Positions 32,341 through 42,370 of a DNA stretch of 64,000 nucleotides are shown in pieces. This stretch comes from Lacrimispora saccharolytica. Its GTDB lineage: Bacteria > Bacillota > Clostridia > Lachnospirales > Lachnospiraceae. Position numbers and translations under genes: made by a program. Location of the stretch: the NCBI GenBank assembly GCA_016899975.1, contig JACJJN010000018.1:1-64000 (forward strand), in the 5' to 3' direction. Each line of letters begins with the position of its first letter. Within the stretch, counting starts at the first letter, position 1. The notes under the pieces were generated by a model. It did not search any database. It was not told where the DNA came from and saw only the letters and a list, made by a program, of their open reading frames with translations.

Positions 32341-34104
32341 ATGCCCAATAAACCATCAAAAAAACGTCTCCTCTTTCTGCTCCTGCTCCTTTTCATACCT
32401 TTTTTCACGTTCCTTCTCCTCTGGCTGACCCCTGCCGGAAATATCTTTGAAAATCTCAGATTCGAAAAGTATATCAACGAACGTTTCCGCCGGGAAGCCT
32501 GTTCTTCCGCCATCAATCTCCATTACACGCTGTCGGATCCTTCCCTGGCGGGCATCGATGACTACGAGGTTTCCTTCGGCACGGTCGCCGTGCCTGATCC
32601 GCAGAAACAGCAGACCGTGAGACAGGAAGAAGAGACAGCTCTCAACGACTTCAATGAAAATGCCCTGAATACCCAGAACCGCATCACCCTGGATACCCTC
32701 CGCCGGAACCTGGAGGATCAGAAGCTGCTGGACTCCTGCTGTATGCTCCAGGAAGTCCTCGGTCCCTCTCTTGGCACACAGGCGCAGCTCCCCATCCTTC
32801 TGGCGGAATATACCTTCCGCACTCCCCAGGATATCACCGACTATCTGAAGCTTCTCAACGATCTGCCCCGGTATTTCCAGGAAATCCTGGCATTTGAACA
32901 GGAAAAAGCCAGACAGGGTGTCTTCATGAATAACGCCTGTGTGGACGGAATCATCGAGCAGTGTGCCTCTTTTATCAACGACTCCGAACCGCACTATCTC
33001 CAGACTGTCTTTGAAGAAAAACTGGCGGATTTTGAGGATCTGAGCCAGGAAGAGCGGACCGCGTGTCTGGAAGCCCACAAAAATCTGATGCAGACCTGTG
33101 TCCTCCCTGCCTACCAGCAGCTGTCCGACGGTCTTGCCGCTCTCAGAGGCACCGGAACCAATCCGGCGGGCCTTGCAGGATTTGAAAACGGAACCGATTA
33201 CTACCGTTACCTGCTCCGCAGCCAGGTGGGAACCGACGCTTCCCCGGAGGAGATCGAACAGCGCCTCTACCGGCAGCTGAACCAGGATTCCAAAGAGGTC
33301 AGTGAGATTGCCGCCAGGGATCCGGCGCTTCTTCTGTCCCTGTCTTCACCGGAACTGAATTTTTCCTCACCGGAAACTATGCTGGAAGATCTGGAAACCG
33401 CGATCACAGAGGATTTTCCAGCGCTGGACGATGTGACCTGGGAAATTAAAACCGTGGATGAAGCTATGGAAGAATTTCTCAGCCCCGCGTTTTATCTGAC
33501 GCCTCCTGCGGATACCAACGCTCCCAACTCCATTTACATCAACAACAGCGCCGACATGTCTTCTCTGGAACTGTATACCACCCTGGCACATGAAGGCTTT
33601 CCAGGCCATCTCTACCAGACGGTCTGCTTTTCCCTCACCGACGCGCCCTATATCCGCCATCTCTACACGACCTGAGGTTACATAGAAGGCTGGGCAACCT
33701 ATGTGGAATCTTATGCGTACAGCTATGCGGTCCGCAATAATCCCGAACAGGCGGACGCCGCCCGGCTGATGTGGCTGAACCGTTCCATCAACCTGTGTCT
33801 GTATTCCCTGATGGACATCGGCATCCATTACCACGGCTGGAACCAGGCTCAGACGGAGCATTTTCTCTCCGCCTTCGGCGTCACCGATACGGCGCTGGCG
33901 GACGAAATTTTCCAGTATATCGTGGAAACACCAGCCAATTACCTGAAATACTATCTGGGCTATCTGAATTTCGAGGATCTGAAACAGGAGATGCAGCAGA
34001 TACAGCAGGAAGATTTTTCCCTGAAAGATTTTCATAAACAGCTTCTGGAAATCGGACCTGCGCCGTTCCCCGTCGTCCGGAAATATCTGTTTTCAGGATT
34101 GTAG
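32341..34104 (+). pseudogene. DUF885 metallopeptidase-like gene interrupted by an in-frame TGA
   Basis: One reading frame of 588 codons with a single internal TGA at 33673-33675. The first part (444 residues) has an N-terminal membrane anchor (LLFLLLLLFIPFFTFLLLWL) and HEGFPGHLYQ (residues 417-423), the zinc motif of the DUF885 family. The part after the TGA continues the family without a gap (GYIEGWATYVESY, MWLNRSINLCLYSLMD, PANYLKYYLGYL). Family length is about 560-600, so the two parts make one normal protein. The likely cause is a point mutation or a sequencing error; selenocysteine cannot be excluded by eye, but no convincing SECIS hairpin follows. Without readthrough the C-terminal metal-binding part is missing. 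Confidence 0.85.
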
Positions 34105-34169
34105 AATTCCCGGGAATCGTGTATACTAAAACCATAAACGATTTCACATCAGAAAGAGAGGTGTCTGAC

Positions 34170-34607
34170 GTGGACAGCTACAATACCATTTCTGATCTTC
34201 TGGTAAATCTTTTCAACGAAATTATGGATATCGAAGAAAAAGCAATCATTACAAAAGAATTTCAGGATATAACCAATAATGATATGCACATCATCGCCGC
34301 GATCGGGATTGATGAGCCCAGAAACATGACGGCTGTGGCAAAATCCATGTCTGTCACGGTAGGCACGCTCACGATTGCCATCAACAACCTTGTCAAAAAA
34401 GGATACGTCTCCCGCGCCAGAAGCCAGGAGGACCGCAGGGTTGTCCTGATCTCCCTGACAGAAAAAGGACGCAGCGCCTATTTCCACCATGAAGATTTCC
34501 ACAAAAAAATGGTGGAGGCTGTTCTGGATGAACTGGACGAAGACCAGATTCAGGTTCTTGTGAAATCTCTGATGAATCTGAAGAAATTTTTCTATTCTTA
34601 TAAATAA
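34170..34607 (+). CDS. MarR family regulator (FabT-like)
   Basis: A 145-residue winged-helix regulator from a GTG placed about 8 bases after AGAGAGG; the in-frame ATG 17 codons upstream lacks a ribosome binding site. The protein reads VDSYNTISDLLVNLFNEIMD, then the DNA-binding helices (MTAVAKSMSVTVGTLTIAIN) and the wing (SRARSQEDRRVVLISLTEKG), the hallmark of MarR. The sequence style matches the FabT-like repressors that head fatty acid synthesis operons, but no fab genes are next to it here. A good terminator follows. Confidence 0.88.
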   Translation: MDSYNTISDLLVNLFNEIMDIEEKAIITKEFQDITNNDMHIIAAIGIDEPRNMTAVAKSMSVTVGTLTIAINNLVKKGYVSRARSQEDRRVVLISLTEKGRSAYFHHEDFHKKMVEAVLDELDEDQIQVLVKSLMNLKKFFYSYK

Positions 34608-34629
34608 TCAAAAGCAATACAGACACAGA

Positions 34630-34703
34630 AACGGGTGTCCCCGGTCATTTCCCGCAGGTCATGAATACATCCTGCAGAAAGCAACCGGGAGACACCCGTT
34701 TTA
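34630..34703 (+). terminator. Terminator after the MarR gene
   Basis: AACGGGTGTC/GACACCCGTT stem with inner CCCGGT/ACCGGG and GCAGG/CCTGC pairings is followed by TTAAATTTTAT. Confidence 0.75.
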
Positions 34704-34918
34704 AATTTTATACCCCTTCGAAAATTACCACGCCTCTTACGGAGAATAATTTCCAGACACACTCCAAAAATATAACAATACTTTAAACTTTCTTTTAAGA
34801 TTCCCCTTTTCTGTAGATTTTAGTAAATTTAGATGTTATAATATAATATGCAAATAATATTTACTATATTTTATATTTTTCAGAATATTATACTTTTTTT
34901 CAAAAGGAGGGAAGTTTT

Positions 34919-36082
34919 ATGAAACGCGGCAGCAGATTTTTCTTTTCCATTTTATTTTTGTTTGCGGTATCCGCAATGACCGCCGGACCGCGCGCAGTTT
35001 ATGCGGAAGAAACTCCCTCCGGGGAGAACACGGACGGCGGAAGTATCTCGCTGAATATCGTACACCATCAGGCGCAGTCCCTTACCCTGCAGTTAAACAC
35101 CGACCATCTGGCACATCAGGACGTCACACTCAACTGTGTGGATTCCACAACCGGAGAACCGCTGGCCATTTCTCTTCTGGCTTCTCCCGGAAGTTCCGAA
35201 TACACCCTTTATGATCTGGAAGTCCCCGTGGAGGAACTGACCGGCACCCTGAGTATTTCCATGATCACAGAGCCGGGATACGAACTGGATCTTGCAGATA
35301 CCTCATTTACCATTGATGGCAAGACCTACAGCGACGGAGAAACCGTTACGATCCATTCCTCCAGTTCTTCCGTGAGTTCCTCGGTAACCTGCCAGGAAAT
35401 GGCGACCCCGGAAACTCCAGCGGAACCGGAAACTCCTGTGGAGCCTGAGACACCAGCAGAACCGGAAACTCCTGCCGAACCGGAGACACCCGTCGAACCG
35501 GAAACTCCTGCCGAACCGGAGACACCAGCAGAACCAGAAACTCCTGCAGAGCCTGAGACACCCGTTGAGCCGGAAACTCCTGTAGAACCAGAAACACCTG
35601 CTCAGCCGGAGACACCCGCTCAGCCGGAAACTTCTGCGGAACCGGAAACGCCCGCCGTACCGGAAAGCACCGTAACGGAAACGTTCCCCGCTGCGGAAAA
35701 TTCCGTTCTGCCGACACAGCCGCTGCAGGAGAACAGTATCCAGACCCCGGAGCCTCTGACAACGACTCCGATTACAGAAAACCAGACAGCCGCTGTTCCC
35801 AATACCGGAACGGCAGTTCCAAACACCGAAAATAACGCGGCGGAATCCTATCCCGCCGGAAACGGCATGACCGAAGGAAGCTCCGAACCTGCCGGCAGCG
35901 TTGTTTCACCAGCTGCGGAAACCACAGGACAGACCAGCCGCATCCATATGTCAGAAATTGTCCGAAAAGTCAATCTGGTACTTGCCGTATTGATCCTGAT
36001 CGTCCTGATCCTTCTTCTGGCAAAACTGATTCTGACACTGATCAGAGAAAGCAAAAGCCGCCGTTTCCATCGTTCCCGCTGA
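34919..36082 (+). CDS. Surface protein with PETP/AEP repeats and C-terminal membrane anchor
   Basis: A 387-residue protein, start preceded by AAAAGGAGGG. Signal peptide cut near VYA/EET (residue 29). A beta-rich domain follows to about 160, then a Pro-Glu-Thr repeat stalk of 6-residue units (PETPAE, PETPVE; about 162-245) of the kind that spans the cell wall. A Thr/Pro/Asn-rich linker leads to a membrane helix (about 347-370) ending KSRRFHRSR. There is no LPxTG motif, so anchoring should be by the helix only. The 18-base DNA repeats could change in number by slippage. Adhesin or sensor roles are both possible. Confidence 0.8.
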   Translation: MKRGSRFFFSILFLFAVSAMTAGPRAVYAEETPSGENTDGGSISLNIVHHQAQSLTLQLNTDHLAHQDVTLNCVDSTTGEPLAISLLASPGSSEYTLYDLEVPVEELTGTLSISMITEPGYELDLADTSFTIDGKTYSDGETVTIHSSSSSVSSSVTCQEMATPETPAEPETPVEPETPAEPETPAEPETPVEPETPAEPETPAEPETPAEPETPVEPETPVEPETPAQPETPAQPETSAEPETPAVPESTVTETFPAAENSVLPTQPLQENSIQTPEPLTTTPITENQTAAVPNTGTAVPNTENNAAESYPAGNGMTEGSSEPAGSVVSPAAETTGQTSRIHMSEIVRKVNLVLAVLILIVLILLLAKLILTLIRESKSRRFHRSR

Positions 36083-36149
36083 GGACATTGTGACGGATTG
36101 CAGCAGCTTTCAATCATGCATCCTATAGAAACATAAAGGCCAAAACCTA

Positions 36150-36211
36150 AAAACAGCTGCCATTTGATAGGTACTGTCAGGAAAACAGACAAGTCAAATG
36201 GCAGCTGTTTT
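36150..36211. terminator. Bidirectional terminator between the surface protein and spmB
   Basis: A perfect 18-bp stem (AAAACAGCTGCCATTTGA with its complement) sits between convergent genes, with T tracts usable in both directions. Confidence 0.85.
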
Positions 36212-36212
36212 T

Positions 36213-36812
36213 TCAAATATGCGCCAATAACACGCTGGCAATAATCCCCGCAATCGTTGCTGTCAGCGCCCCCGCCAGCGTATACCTGGTCTTCGTAACT
36301 TTCACGGCAAGAAAATAGACGGACATCGTGTAAAAAACCGTTTCCGTACTGCTTGCCATCAGTGACGCGGCAAAACCGATCGCCGAATCGGTTCCATACT
36401 CCTTATACAGATCCAGCAGCAGCCCGGTTGCGGCGCTGTTGGAAAACAGGCGGACAACACCAAGCGGCACCAGTTCCGGCGGAAATCCCAGCGGCTGCAT
36501 CCATGTCCCGAGAATCTCTCCGAGCTTATCCAGAAATCCTGAGGAACGCAGCACACCCACGCCGACCATCAGCCCGACCAGAGTCGGCAGAATCGAAACG
36601 ATGCTCCTCATCCCATCTTTTGCTCCTTTGATAAAATCCCCGTAAATATCCCGCTTCATCAGTAGGCCCATTCCCACGATGGAAAAGATCAGAAGCGGTA
36701 TCACCAAATCTGACACAACATAAAGAATCTGCACTTCGGACCGCCTGTCTTTTTTTACCATTCTATGCAGAAAATATCTTTCTATTCGTAACGATTTCGT
36801 CAGAAAACGCAA
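36213..36812 (-). CDS. spmB: Spore maturation protein B
   Basis: A 199-residue membrane protein of the nucleoside-recognition (gate) family: VVSDLVIPLLIFSIVGMGLL, KDGMRSIVSILPTLVGLMVG, GFPPELVPLGVVRLFSNSAA and ASSTETVFYTMSVYF are all typical of SpmB. In Bacillus SpmA and SpmB act together in spore-core dehydration. The start is uncertain: the first 17-26 residues (MRFLTKSLRIERYFLHR) look like non-coding DNA, and a GTG at about 36734 (VQILYVVSDLVI) is more like the family start. Its partner spmA is 6.4 kb upstream rather than adjacent. Confidence 0.93.
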   Translation of the reverse strand: MRFLTKSLRIERYFLHRMVKKDRRSEVQILYVVSDLVIPLLIFSIVGMGLLMKRDIYGDFIKGAKDGMRSIVSILPTLVGLMVGVGVLRSSGFLDKLGEILGTWMQPLGFPPELVPLGVVRLFSNSAATGLLLDLYKEYGTDSAIGFAASLMASSTETVFYTMSVYFLAVKVTKTRYTLAGALTATIAGIIASVLLAHI

Positions 36813-36858
36813 ACAGCCGGCGGAACGGTCATCTTATTCCGCAACCGTTCCGCCAGCT
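36808..36858 (-). terminator. Hairpin terminator after the FtsX-type permease
   Basis: A 15-base imperfect stem (AGC-GGCGGAACGGT / ACCGTTCCGCC-GCT) lies between the permease stop and the spmB ORF. The T tract on the minus strand is interrupted, so strength is uncertain. Confidence 0.55.
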
Positions 36859-36869
36859 GAATTGTTCCA

Positions 36870-39800
36870 TTATTCCACACTCTTCAGTGACTCGATCATA
36901 TCGATCTTTTTCAGCCGATAATACATCATGTAATTTACAAACAATGAAAACACCAAAGTCAGCAGACCGCTGAACAGATAGCTTCTGGGAAAAACGGTCC
37001 GACCGAACATCATCATATCCACCTCTACAGTGTGGATAATATACTGATGCAGCGCAAGTCCAATTCCGGCGCCGGCGAGAATACCGAGGATTGTCAGAAT
37101 CACATTTTCCCGGTATACATATTCCGCAACTTCCATATCGTAGAAGCCAAGAACCTTCAGCGTCGCCAGTTCTCTCTTCCGCTCAGTGATATTGATATTG
37201 TTCAGGTTATAAAGTACCACAAACGCCAGCAGTCCCGCCGAAACGATCAGCACGACAATTACAATGTTCAGCGCCTGCAGCATATCGTCAATTTCCGCTT
37301 CCAGGTCAGAAACAAATGTTACGCCCACAACACCATCCTGTTCGATCATCATCTGTCCCAGATTTTCCTCGTAACGGTCGGAGGTATCCTCGTATTTCAT
37401 TAAAATCTGATTATAATCCGGAGTTTCCTGCCATACGCTCTCGTACAGGGACGGGGCCATAAAGATATAATGCTCCACATAGTTTTCTATGATAATTGAA
37501 ATCGTTACTTCCCGTCCTTCTTTGTTTTCCTCGCCGACTTTGATCGTATCTCCCACGGAAACTCCCAGCATCTTTGCCGTCTTTTCACTGATTGCAATGC
37601 CGTCTTCCGGAAATTCATAAGATTCCTTTGATCTTCTGTCCCGGAACGTGAAGAACTGATCCACCACGGAAGGATCCTGGGGAACTTCCATAATGGCGCT
37701 CATACTCTCATCCCCGGCAGTCAGTTCCACATTCTGCGCAAACATTTCCAGAGTGCTGCCCATTCCGTCAAACATCTCAGCCTGCTCACGGAGCGCATCC
37801 TTTTGTTCCTTGGATTCCGAATTGACCACAACTGCCGCCTGATAAGTAAACAGTTCCACAAACTGATTTTTTGCGATTGCAGTGATAGAATCCTGCAGTC
37901 CGAAACCTACCAGCATCAGACCCATACAGCCTCCGATTCCGATAACGGTCATAAAGAAACGTTTTTTATACCGGAACAGATTCCGGACCGTCGATTTCTG
38001 TGTAAAGCTCAGGTGCTTCCACAGAATCGTTACCCTTTCCAGCAAAACCCTGCGTCCATTCTTCGGCGGTTCCGGACGCATCAGTTCGGATGGTTTCGCC
38101 CTCATCTCCCGCCAGCAGGAGAAGAGTGTCGCAAGCCCGGTACAAGCAATGCTTGTCAGGATTGCCAGAAGTCCCTGCTCCCAATTGAGAGGCGTCAGAT
38201 ACTCCGGCAGCCCGAGATACAGCATACCGTATGCGTTCATGATCACCCATGGGAACAGCTTCTCACCGATCACCACACCGATCACTGCTCCCGTCACCGT
38301 CGCCAGCATCGCATAGCACAGATACTTCACAGCGATCGCGCCGTCCCGGTAACCCAGCGCCTTCAAAGTTCCGATCTGCTGGCGCTGTTCTTCCACCATT
38401 CGCGTCATGGTTGTCAGACTGATCAGCGCTGCCACCAGAAAGAAAATCCATGGAAAGACCTGTCCGATGTTATCGATCCGCTCTGCATCATCAGCAAATC
38501 CTTTGGCGGATGTCACATCCTCCCGGTCCATCACATACCATTCCGGTCTTTCCAGGTCTTTCAATTCCTGCTCACCATCTGCAATCTGCTGCCTTGCGTC
38601 CGCCAGCTCCGGCTGCGCTTCCGCGTAACCGTCTTCATACTCCTGTTTGGCATCGGCAAGCTCCTGCTCTTTCTCCGCCAGTTCCGCCTTCCCGTCTTCC
38701 AGCTCCGCTCTTGCATCTGCCAGTGTCTGCCTCGCCTCCGCGATCTGGGCTTCACCTTCGGTCAGCTGCTGTCTCGTCTGGGCAATCTGCTGTTCTCCGC
38801 TTTCCATCTGCGCTTTGGACTGCTCCAGGACACTTTTCTGCTGCTCCAGCTCCTGCCTTCCCTGGCTGAGCTGCGTCTCGCCGTCCGTAATCTGCTGGCG
38901 GGCTGCGTTCAGCTGTGCCTCGCCGTCCGCCATTTGCTGACGGTACGCATTCAGCTGGGTCTCCGCCGCCGCGAGCTGCTGGCGGGAAGCTTCCAGCTGC
39001 GCCTCGCCGTCCGTGATCTGCTGACGGGCTGCTTCCAGCTGTACCTCACCCTCTTTCAGAACTTCTTCCGTCGCGTTCAGCTGCTGCTCTGACTGGGCGA
39101 TCTGCTGTTCTGCCGCCGCAAGCTGTGCCTCACCGTCCTGTACGCTCTTTTCACCGGCCTCGAACTCTGTGATTCCCGCCTGCATCGTTTCTTTCTGTGT
39201 CTGCAGACCTGCGATCGTCGTTTCCAACTGGGTCTTAACAGCCAGGAGCGCTTCATATTCCGGAGAAGTATCCAGTCCGGCATCTGCCAGAGCTTCTTCC
39301 ATCTGACGGATCTGTTCCTCTGTCTGTGTTAACTGCTGCTGCAGTTCTCCCAGCTGAGCTTCAATCTGCTGTAAGGCTGTTTTCGCTGTCTCATAATCCG
39401 CCCGCTTTGCTTCCAGCTCCTGTCGCGCCGCCGTCACAGTCTGACGGTTCTGCTCCAGTTCCGCCTTGCCGCTTTCCAGCTCGGCACGGCCGGCTTCCAG
39501 CTGGACTCTGCCGTTCTCCAGTTCCTGGGCTTTTGCCTCTACCTGCGCTTTCGCCTCTTCCAGTTCCCGGGCCTTCTCTTCAACCTGTGCCTTGCCGCTT
39601 TCCAAAGATTCTGACTGTTCTTCAATCTCCGCTTTGCCGGCTTCCAGCTGCTGTGCCTCTGCCTCCAGCTGCGCTTTGCCGTCCGCCAGCTCTTTCTCCT
39701 TTGCGCTCAGCACCGCCTCCGCGTCAGCAATCTGCTGCTCACCGTCGGCAAGCTGAGATTTTCCGCTGTTCAGTTCCGCTTCTTTAGACTCCAGCAGTTC

Positions 39801-40769
39801 TCTTGCCTCCGCCAGCTGCTGCTCCCTGGAAGCCAGCTCAGACTCGCCGTCCTCAAGTTCTTTCTCACCGTCGGCAAGCGTTTCCTTCGCGTCCGTGATC
39901 TGCTGTTCACCGTCGTCGATCTGAGCCTTGGCATCGGCAAGCTCCTGCTCCGCATCCGCCACTTCCTGCTTTGCGTCTTCAATCTCTTCCATTCCATCCT
40001 GGTAAATGGTCTCATACCGGCGGTCACAGGCTCCGTCCGCAATCTCTTCCAGACCTGCAACAACCTCCGCTACCTTCGTCTCGTACGCTCCATCGAAGCT
40101 GTTTTCCGCTTCCGCGCCTTCTGCCTGAACATAAGCTTCTGTATAAACGTCCTGCTGTTCAAAGACCTCCGGAAGCACCACAAGAAAAGCGTCCAGGCTG
40201 CCGTCTCCCACCGTACCGGAACCACGGTCCATCTCCATATAGTACGGCAGGGTTCCGCTTCCCACGATGGTGTACGTCTCTTCCTTCAGGGTGTCCGACA
40301 GATCCTCCGGACTTCCCGATTCAAGGGTAATCTGATCTCCGATCTCACACCCCGTCTGCTGGAGATAAATGTCATCGGCAAGACATTCATTTGCCTTTTC
40401 CGGAAGTCTTCCGTCCGTAAGCGTTACCTGATTTACGTCTTCCGTCCATGCGATCACTTTCAGGGCGAACTCCATGTCGCTCTGTTCGTTGAGCACTTCC
40501 GCCGTATAACCTCCGGTAACCGCCGCCACCCCTTCCGTATTTCTCATATCTTCCAGGTCGTCCTCTGTGAGACCCAAAGTGCTGACGACACGGATATCCA
40601 TAAAATTCACACGGTCATAATAGCTGTCTGCCGACACGTGCATATCATTTTTCGTGGAACGTATTCCGGAAAAAAACGCTGCACCCAGCATAACAATAAA
40701 CATCACGGAGAAAAACCTTCCTTTGTTTCTCCCGATCTCACGAAAAAAATCACGTTGAAATGCCTTCAT
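36870..40769 (-). CDS. ABC transporter permease (FtsX/MacB-type) with giant coiled coil
   Basis: A 1,299-residue membrane protein. A first membrane segment (about 17-38) is followed by a MacB-PCD-like domain. Residues of roughly 255-765 are a Gln/Glu/Ala/Leu-rich coiled coil made of units such as LADGEKELEDGESEL and ITDGEAQLEASRQQL. Then come three membrane helices (about 795-935), a second periplasmic-type domain, and the last FtsX helices (about 1185-1290, LNIVIVVLIVSAGLLAFVVL). Family members with this insert are seen in Lachnospiraceae beside a MacB-like ATPase; the substrate is unknown, and peptide, lipid or mechanotransmission roles are all possible. The stop of the ATPase gene is 12 bases upstream. 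Confidence 0.88.
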   Translation of the reverse strand: MKAFQRDFFREIGRNKGRFFSVMFIVMLGAAFFSGIRSTKNDMHVSADSYYDRVNFMDIRVVSTLGLTEDDLEDMRNTEGVAAVTGGYTAEVLNEQSDMEFALKVIAWTEDVNQVTLTDGRLPEKANECLADDIYLQQTGCEIGDQITLESGSPEDLSDTLKEETYTIVGSGTLPYYMEMDRGSGTVGDGSLDAFLVVLPEVFEQQDVYTEAYVQAEGAEAENSFDGAYETKVAEVVAGLEEIADGACDRRYETIYQDGMEEIEDAKQEVADAEQELADAKAQIDDGEQQITDAKETLADGEKELEDGESELASREQQLAEARELLESKEAELNSGKSQLADGEQQIADAEAVLSAKEKELADGKAQLEAEAQQLEAGKAEIEEQSESLESGKAQVEEKARELEEAKAQVEAKAQELENGRVQLEAGRAELESGKAELEQNRQTVTAARQELEAKRADYETAKTALQQIEAQLGELQQQLTQTEEQIRQMEEALADAGLDTSPEYEALLAVKTQLETTIAGLQTQKETMQAGITEFEAGEKSVQDGEAQLAAAEQQIAQSEQQLNATEEVLKEGEVQLEAARQQITDGEAQLEASRQQLAAAETQLNAYRQQMADGEAQLNAARQQITDGETQLSQGRQELEQQKSVLEQSKAQMESGEQQIAQTRQQLTEGEAQIAEARQTLADARAELEDGKAELAEKEQELADAKQEYEDGYAEAQPELADARQQIADGEQELKDLERPEWYVMDREDVTSAKGFADDAERIDNIGQVFPWIFFLVAALISLTTMTRMVEEQRQQIGTLKALGYRDGAIAVKYLCYAMLATVTGAVIGVVIGEKLFPWVIMNAYGMLYLGLPEYLTPLNWEQGLLAILTSIACTGLATLFSCWREMRAKPSELMRPEPPKNGRRVLLERVTILWKHLSFTQKSTVRNLFRYKKRFFMTVIGIGGCMGLMLVGFGLQDSITAIAKNQFVELFTYQAAVVVNSESKEQKDALREQAEMFDGMGSTLEMFAQNVELTAGDESMSAIMEVPQDPSVVDQFFTFRDRRSKESYEFPEDGIAISEKTAKMLGVSVGDTIKVGEENKEGREVTISIIIENYVEHYIFMAPSLYESVWQETPDYNQILMKYEDTSDRYEENLGQMMIEQDGVVGVTFVSDLEAEIDDMLQALNIVIVVLIVSAGLLAFVVLYNLNNINITERKRELATLKVLGFYDMEVAEYVYRENVILTILGILAGAGIGLALHQYIIHTVEVDMMMFGRTVFPRSYLFSGLLTLVFSLFVNYMMYYRLKKIDMIESLKSVE

Positions 40770-40781
40770 CCTCTATCACCT

Positions 40782-41486
40782 TTACCATTCAATCTGCTCT
40801 ACCGGTGTCGGATGCTCGTTCAGCTCCATGCCGGATACTTTTCCATTTCTGATATGTATGACTCTGTCCGCCATGGGCGTCAAGGCTGTGTTATGGGTAA
40901 TGACGATCACCGTCATGCCCTTCTCCCTGCAGGTATCCTGAAGCAGCTTCAGGATCGCTTTTCCGGTCACATAATCCAGGGCTCCTGTCGGCTCATCACA
41001 AAGGAGCAGCTTTGGGTTCTTTGCCAGTGCTCTGGCTATGGCGACACGCTGCTGCTCACCGCCGGAAATCTGTGCCGGAAAGTTTCGCATTCTTTCCCCC
41101 AACCCTACTTCCTTCAGCACCTTTTCTGCGTCCAGCGGATCTTTACAGATCTGAAGCGCAAGTTCCACATTTTCCTGAGCCGTCAGGTTCTGCATCAGGT
41201 TATAGAACTGGAAGACAAATCCGATATCCTCCCTTCGGTACTGCACCAGCTTTTTCCCTTTCAGTTTGCTGATATTCTGCCCGTCCACCGTTACCTTGCC
41301 GGACGTGGCGGTGTCCATTCCGCCAAGGATATTCAAAACGGTCGTTTTTCCGGCTCCGCTGGGACCTACGATCACTACGAATTCACCTTTCTGTATCTCA
41401 AAATCGATGCCGTCCACGGCCTTGATGGAGACTTCTCCCATCTGATAAACCTTTGTGACATCCTTCATTTCAACATAACCAGCCAT
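40782..41486 (-). CDS. ABC transporter ATP-binding protein (MacB/LolD-like)
   Basis: A 234-residue ATPase from the ATG after AACGGAGGG; a longer in-frame ORF upstream runs through intergenic DNA. Walker A is GPSGAGKTT, the signature is [15 protein letters not shown], Walker B is [12 protein letters not shown], and the switch histidine is in [13 protein letters not shown]. It belongs to the MacB/LolD/FtsE group that energises FtsX-type permeases, and it is the partner of the large permease downstream. Control by the divergent TetR-family protein is likely. Confidence 0.94.
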   Translation of the reverse strand: MAGYVEMKDVTKVYQMGEVSIKAVDGIDFEIQKGEFVVIVGPSGAGKTTVLNILGGMDTATSGKVTVDGQNISKLKGKKLVQYRREDIGFVFQFYNLMQNLTAQENVELALQICKDPLDAEKVLKEVGLGERMRNFPAQISGGEQQRVAIARALAKNPKLLLCDEPTGALDYVTGKAILKLLQDTCREKGMTVIVITHNTALTPMADRVIHIRNGKVSGMELNEHPTPVEQIEW

Positions 41487-41742
41487 AAAATCCCTCCGTT
41501 GTCCTGTTGTTTTTCTAGCTGAATTTTTACTGAGCCCCTGTGATTTATTGACATTTCTTAAACACTTGTTGAATATCTGACACTTGTATATTATAATAAA
41601 ATCGTACAAAATACAATGGCTAAATCTCCATGCATTTGTTTTTTTCTGTACACTGTACCTGATAATTGTCCAGGAACACAAATGGAACCTCCTTTTTGAC
41701 GAAGGCTGCTCCTGGACTGCTTGAAATGAGAGGGGAATTTCT
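41487..41742. promoter_or_regulatory. Divergent control region between ABC operon and TetR gene
   Basis: On the minus strand TATAAT (41590-41595) is the best -10 for the ABC operon. Two ACACTTGT copies (41562-41569 and 41580-41587, 18 bases apart) lie just downstream of it, suitably placed for the TetR-family repressor; this is a candidate only. Confidence 0.5.
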
Positions 41743-42312
41743 ATGACTGAAACCAAAACCCTGGACCGCAGATCCCAATATTCTGTCGACGCGATCCAGA
41801 ACGCTCTGTTCACTTTGCTGGAAGAAAAAGATCTGTCGGCAGTTACAGTTACGGATATCTGCCGCCTCGCCGATGTGAATCGCGGGACTTTTTACCGTTA
41901 CTTCAAGGATGTTCCCGATCTGTTTTCCCATATTGAAGATCATTTTCTCGAGAACTTCCGGGAAATCCTGTCATCCACCGATATGTCCTCCTACTACCGT
42001 TCCATCCTTATTTCCATCCGGGAAAACAGCGCGCTGATCCGGTTCATCCTGGCAAGCAACAGTACGTCTCACATCATCGAAAAACTGCTGCTGCGGCAGA
42101 AAGATTCTCTCCTGGACATGCTGAATTCCCGCTGCCCGCACCTGAACCGAAAGGACGCCGAGTATATTTTCGAGTACATCCTGGGAGGGTTTATCTATCT
42201 GATCCGCAAGTGGTTCGAGGAAGATATGGTGATCCCGCTGGACACACTGGAAAAAAATCTCAGCCAGATGACGGAAGCCATCCTGAAATCATTTTCCGGC
42301 ACATCCGCTTAA
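41743..42312 (+). CDS. TetR/AcrR family regulator
   Basis: A 189-residue regulator. The N-terminal helix-turn-helix reads LSAVTVTDICRLADVNRGTF, YRYFKD, the TetR hallmark. The ligand-binding domain matches the C-terminal TetR_C-type helices. It is divergent from the ABC exporter operon and presumably represses it until a toxic substrate binds. The bidirectional terminator at 42317-42353 follows. Confidence 0.9.
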   Translation: MTETKTLDRRSQYSVDAIQNALFTLLEEKDLSAVTVTDICRLADVNRGTFYRYFKDVPDLFSHIEDHFLENFREILSSTDMSSYYRSILISIRENSALIRFILASNSTSHIIEKLLLRQKDSLLDMLNSRCPHLNRKDAEYIFEYILGGFIYLIRKWFEEDMVIPLDTLEKNLSQMTEAILKSFSGTSA

Positions 42313-42316
42313 AAAA

Positions 42317-42353
42317 AGAACTGCCGCGGCTTTTCCAACCCTGCGGCAGTTCT
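42317..42353. terminator. Bidirectional terminator between TetR and HicB-like genes
   Basis: A perfect 11-bp stem (AGAACTGCCGC/GCGGCAGTTCT) between convergent genes, with A and T tracts on both sides. Confidence 0.8.
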
Positions 42354-42370
42354 CTTCTTTCTTGATTTTA

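Noticed and set aside
33673-33675. TGA in the DUF885 gene as selenocysteine
   Set aside because: No convincing SECIS stem-loop directly downstream, and the family is not known to use selenocysteine. A point mutation is simpler; left open as a check.
35400-35660. CRISPR array
   Set aside because: The repeats are in-frame PETP coding units with no spacers.
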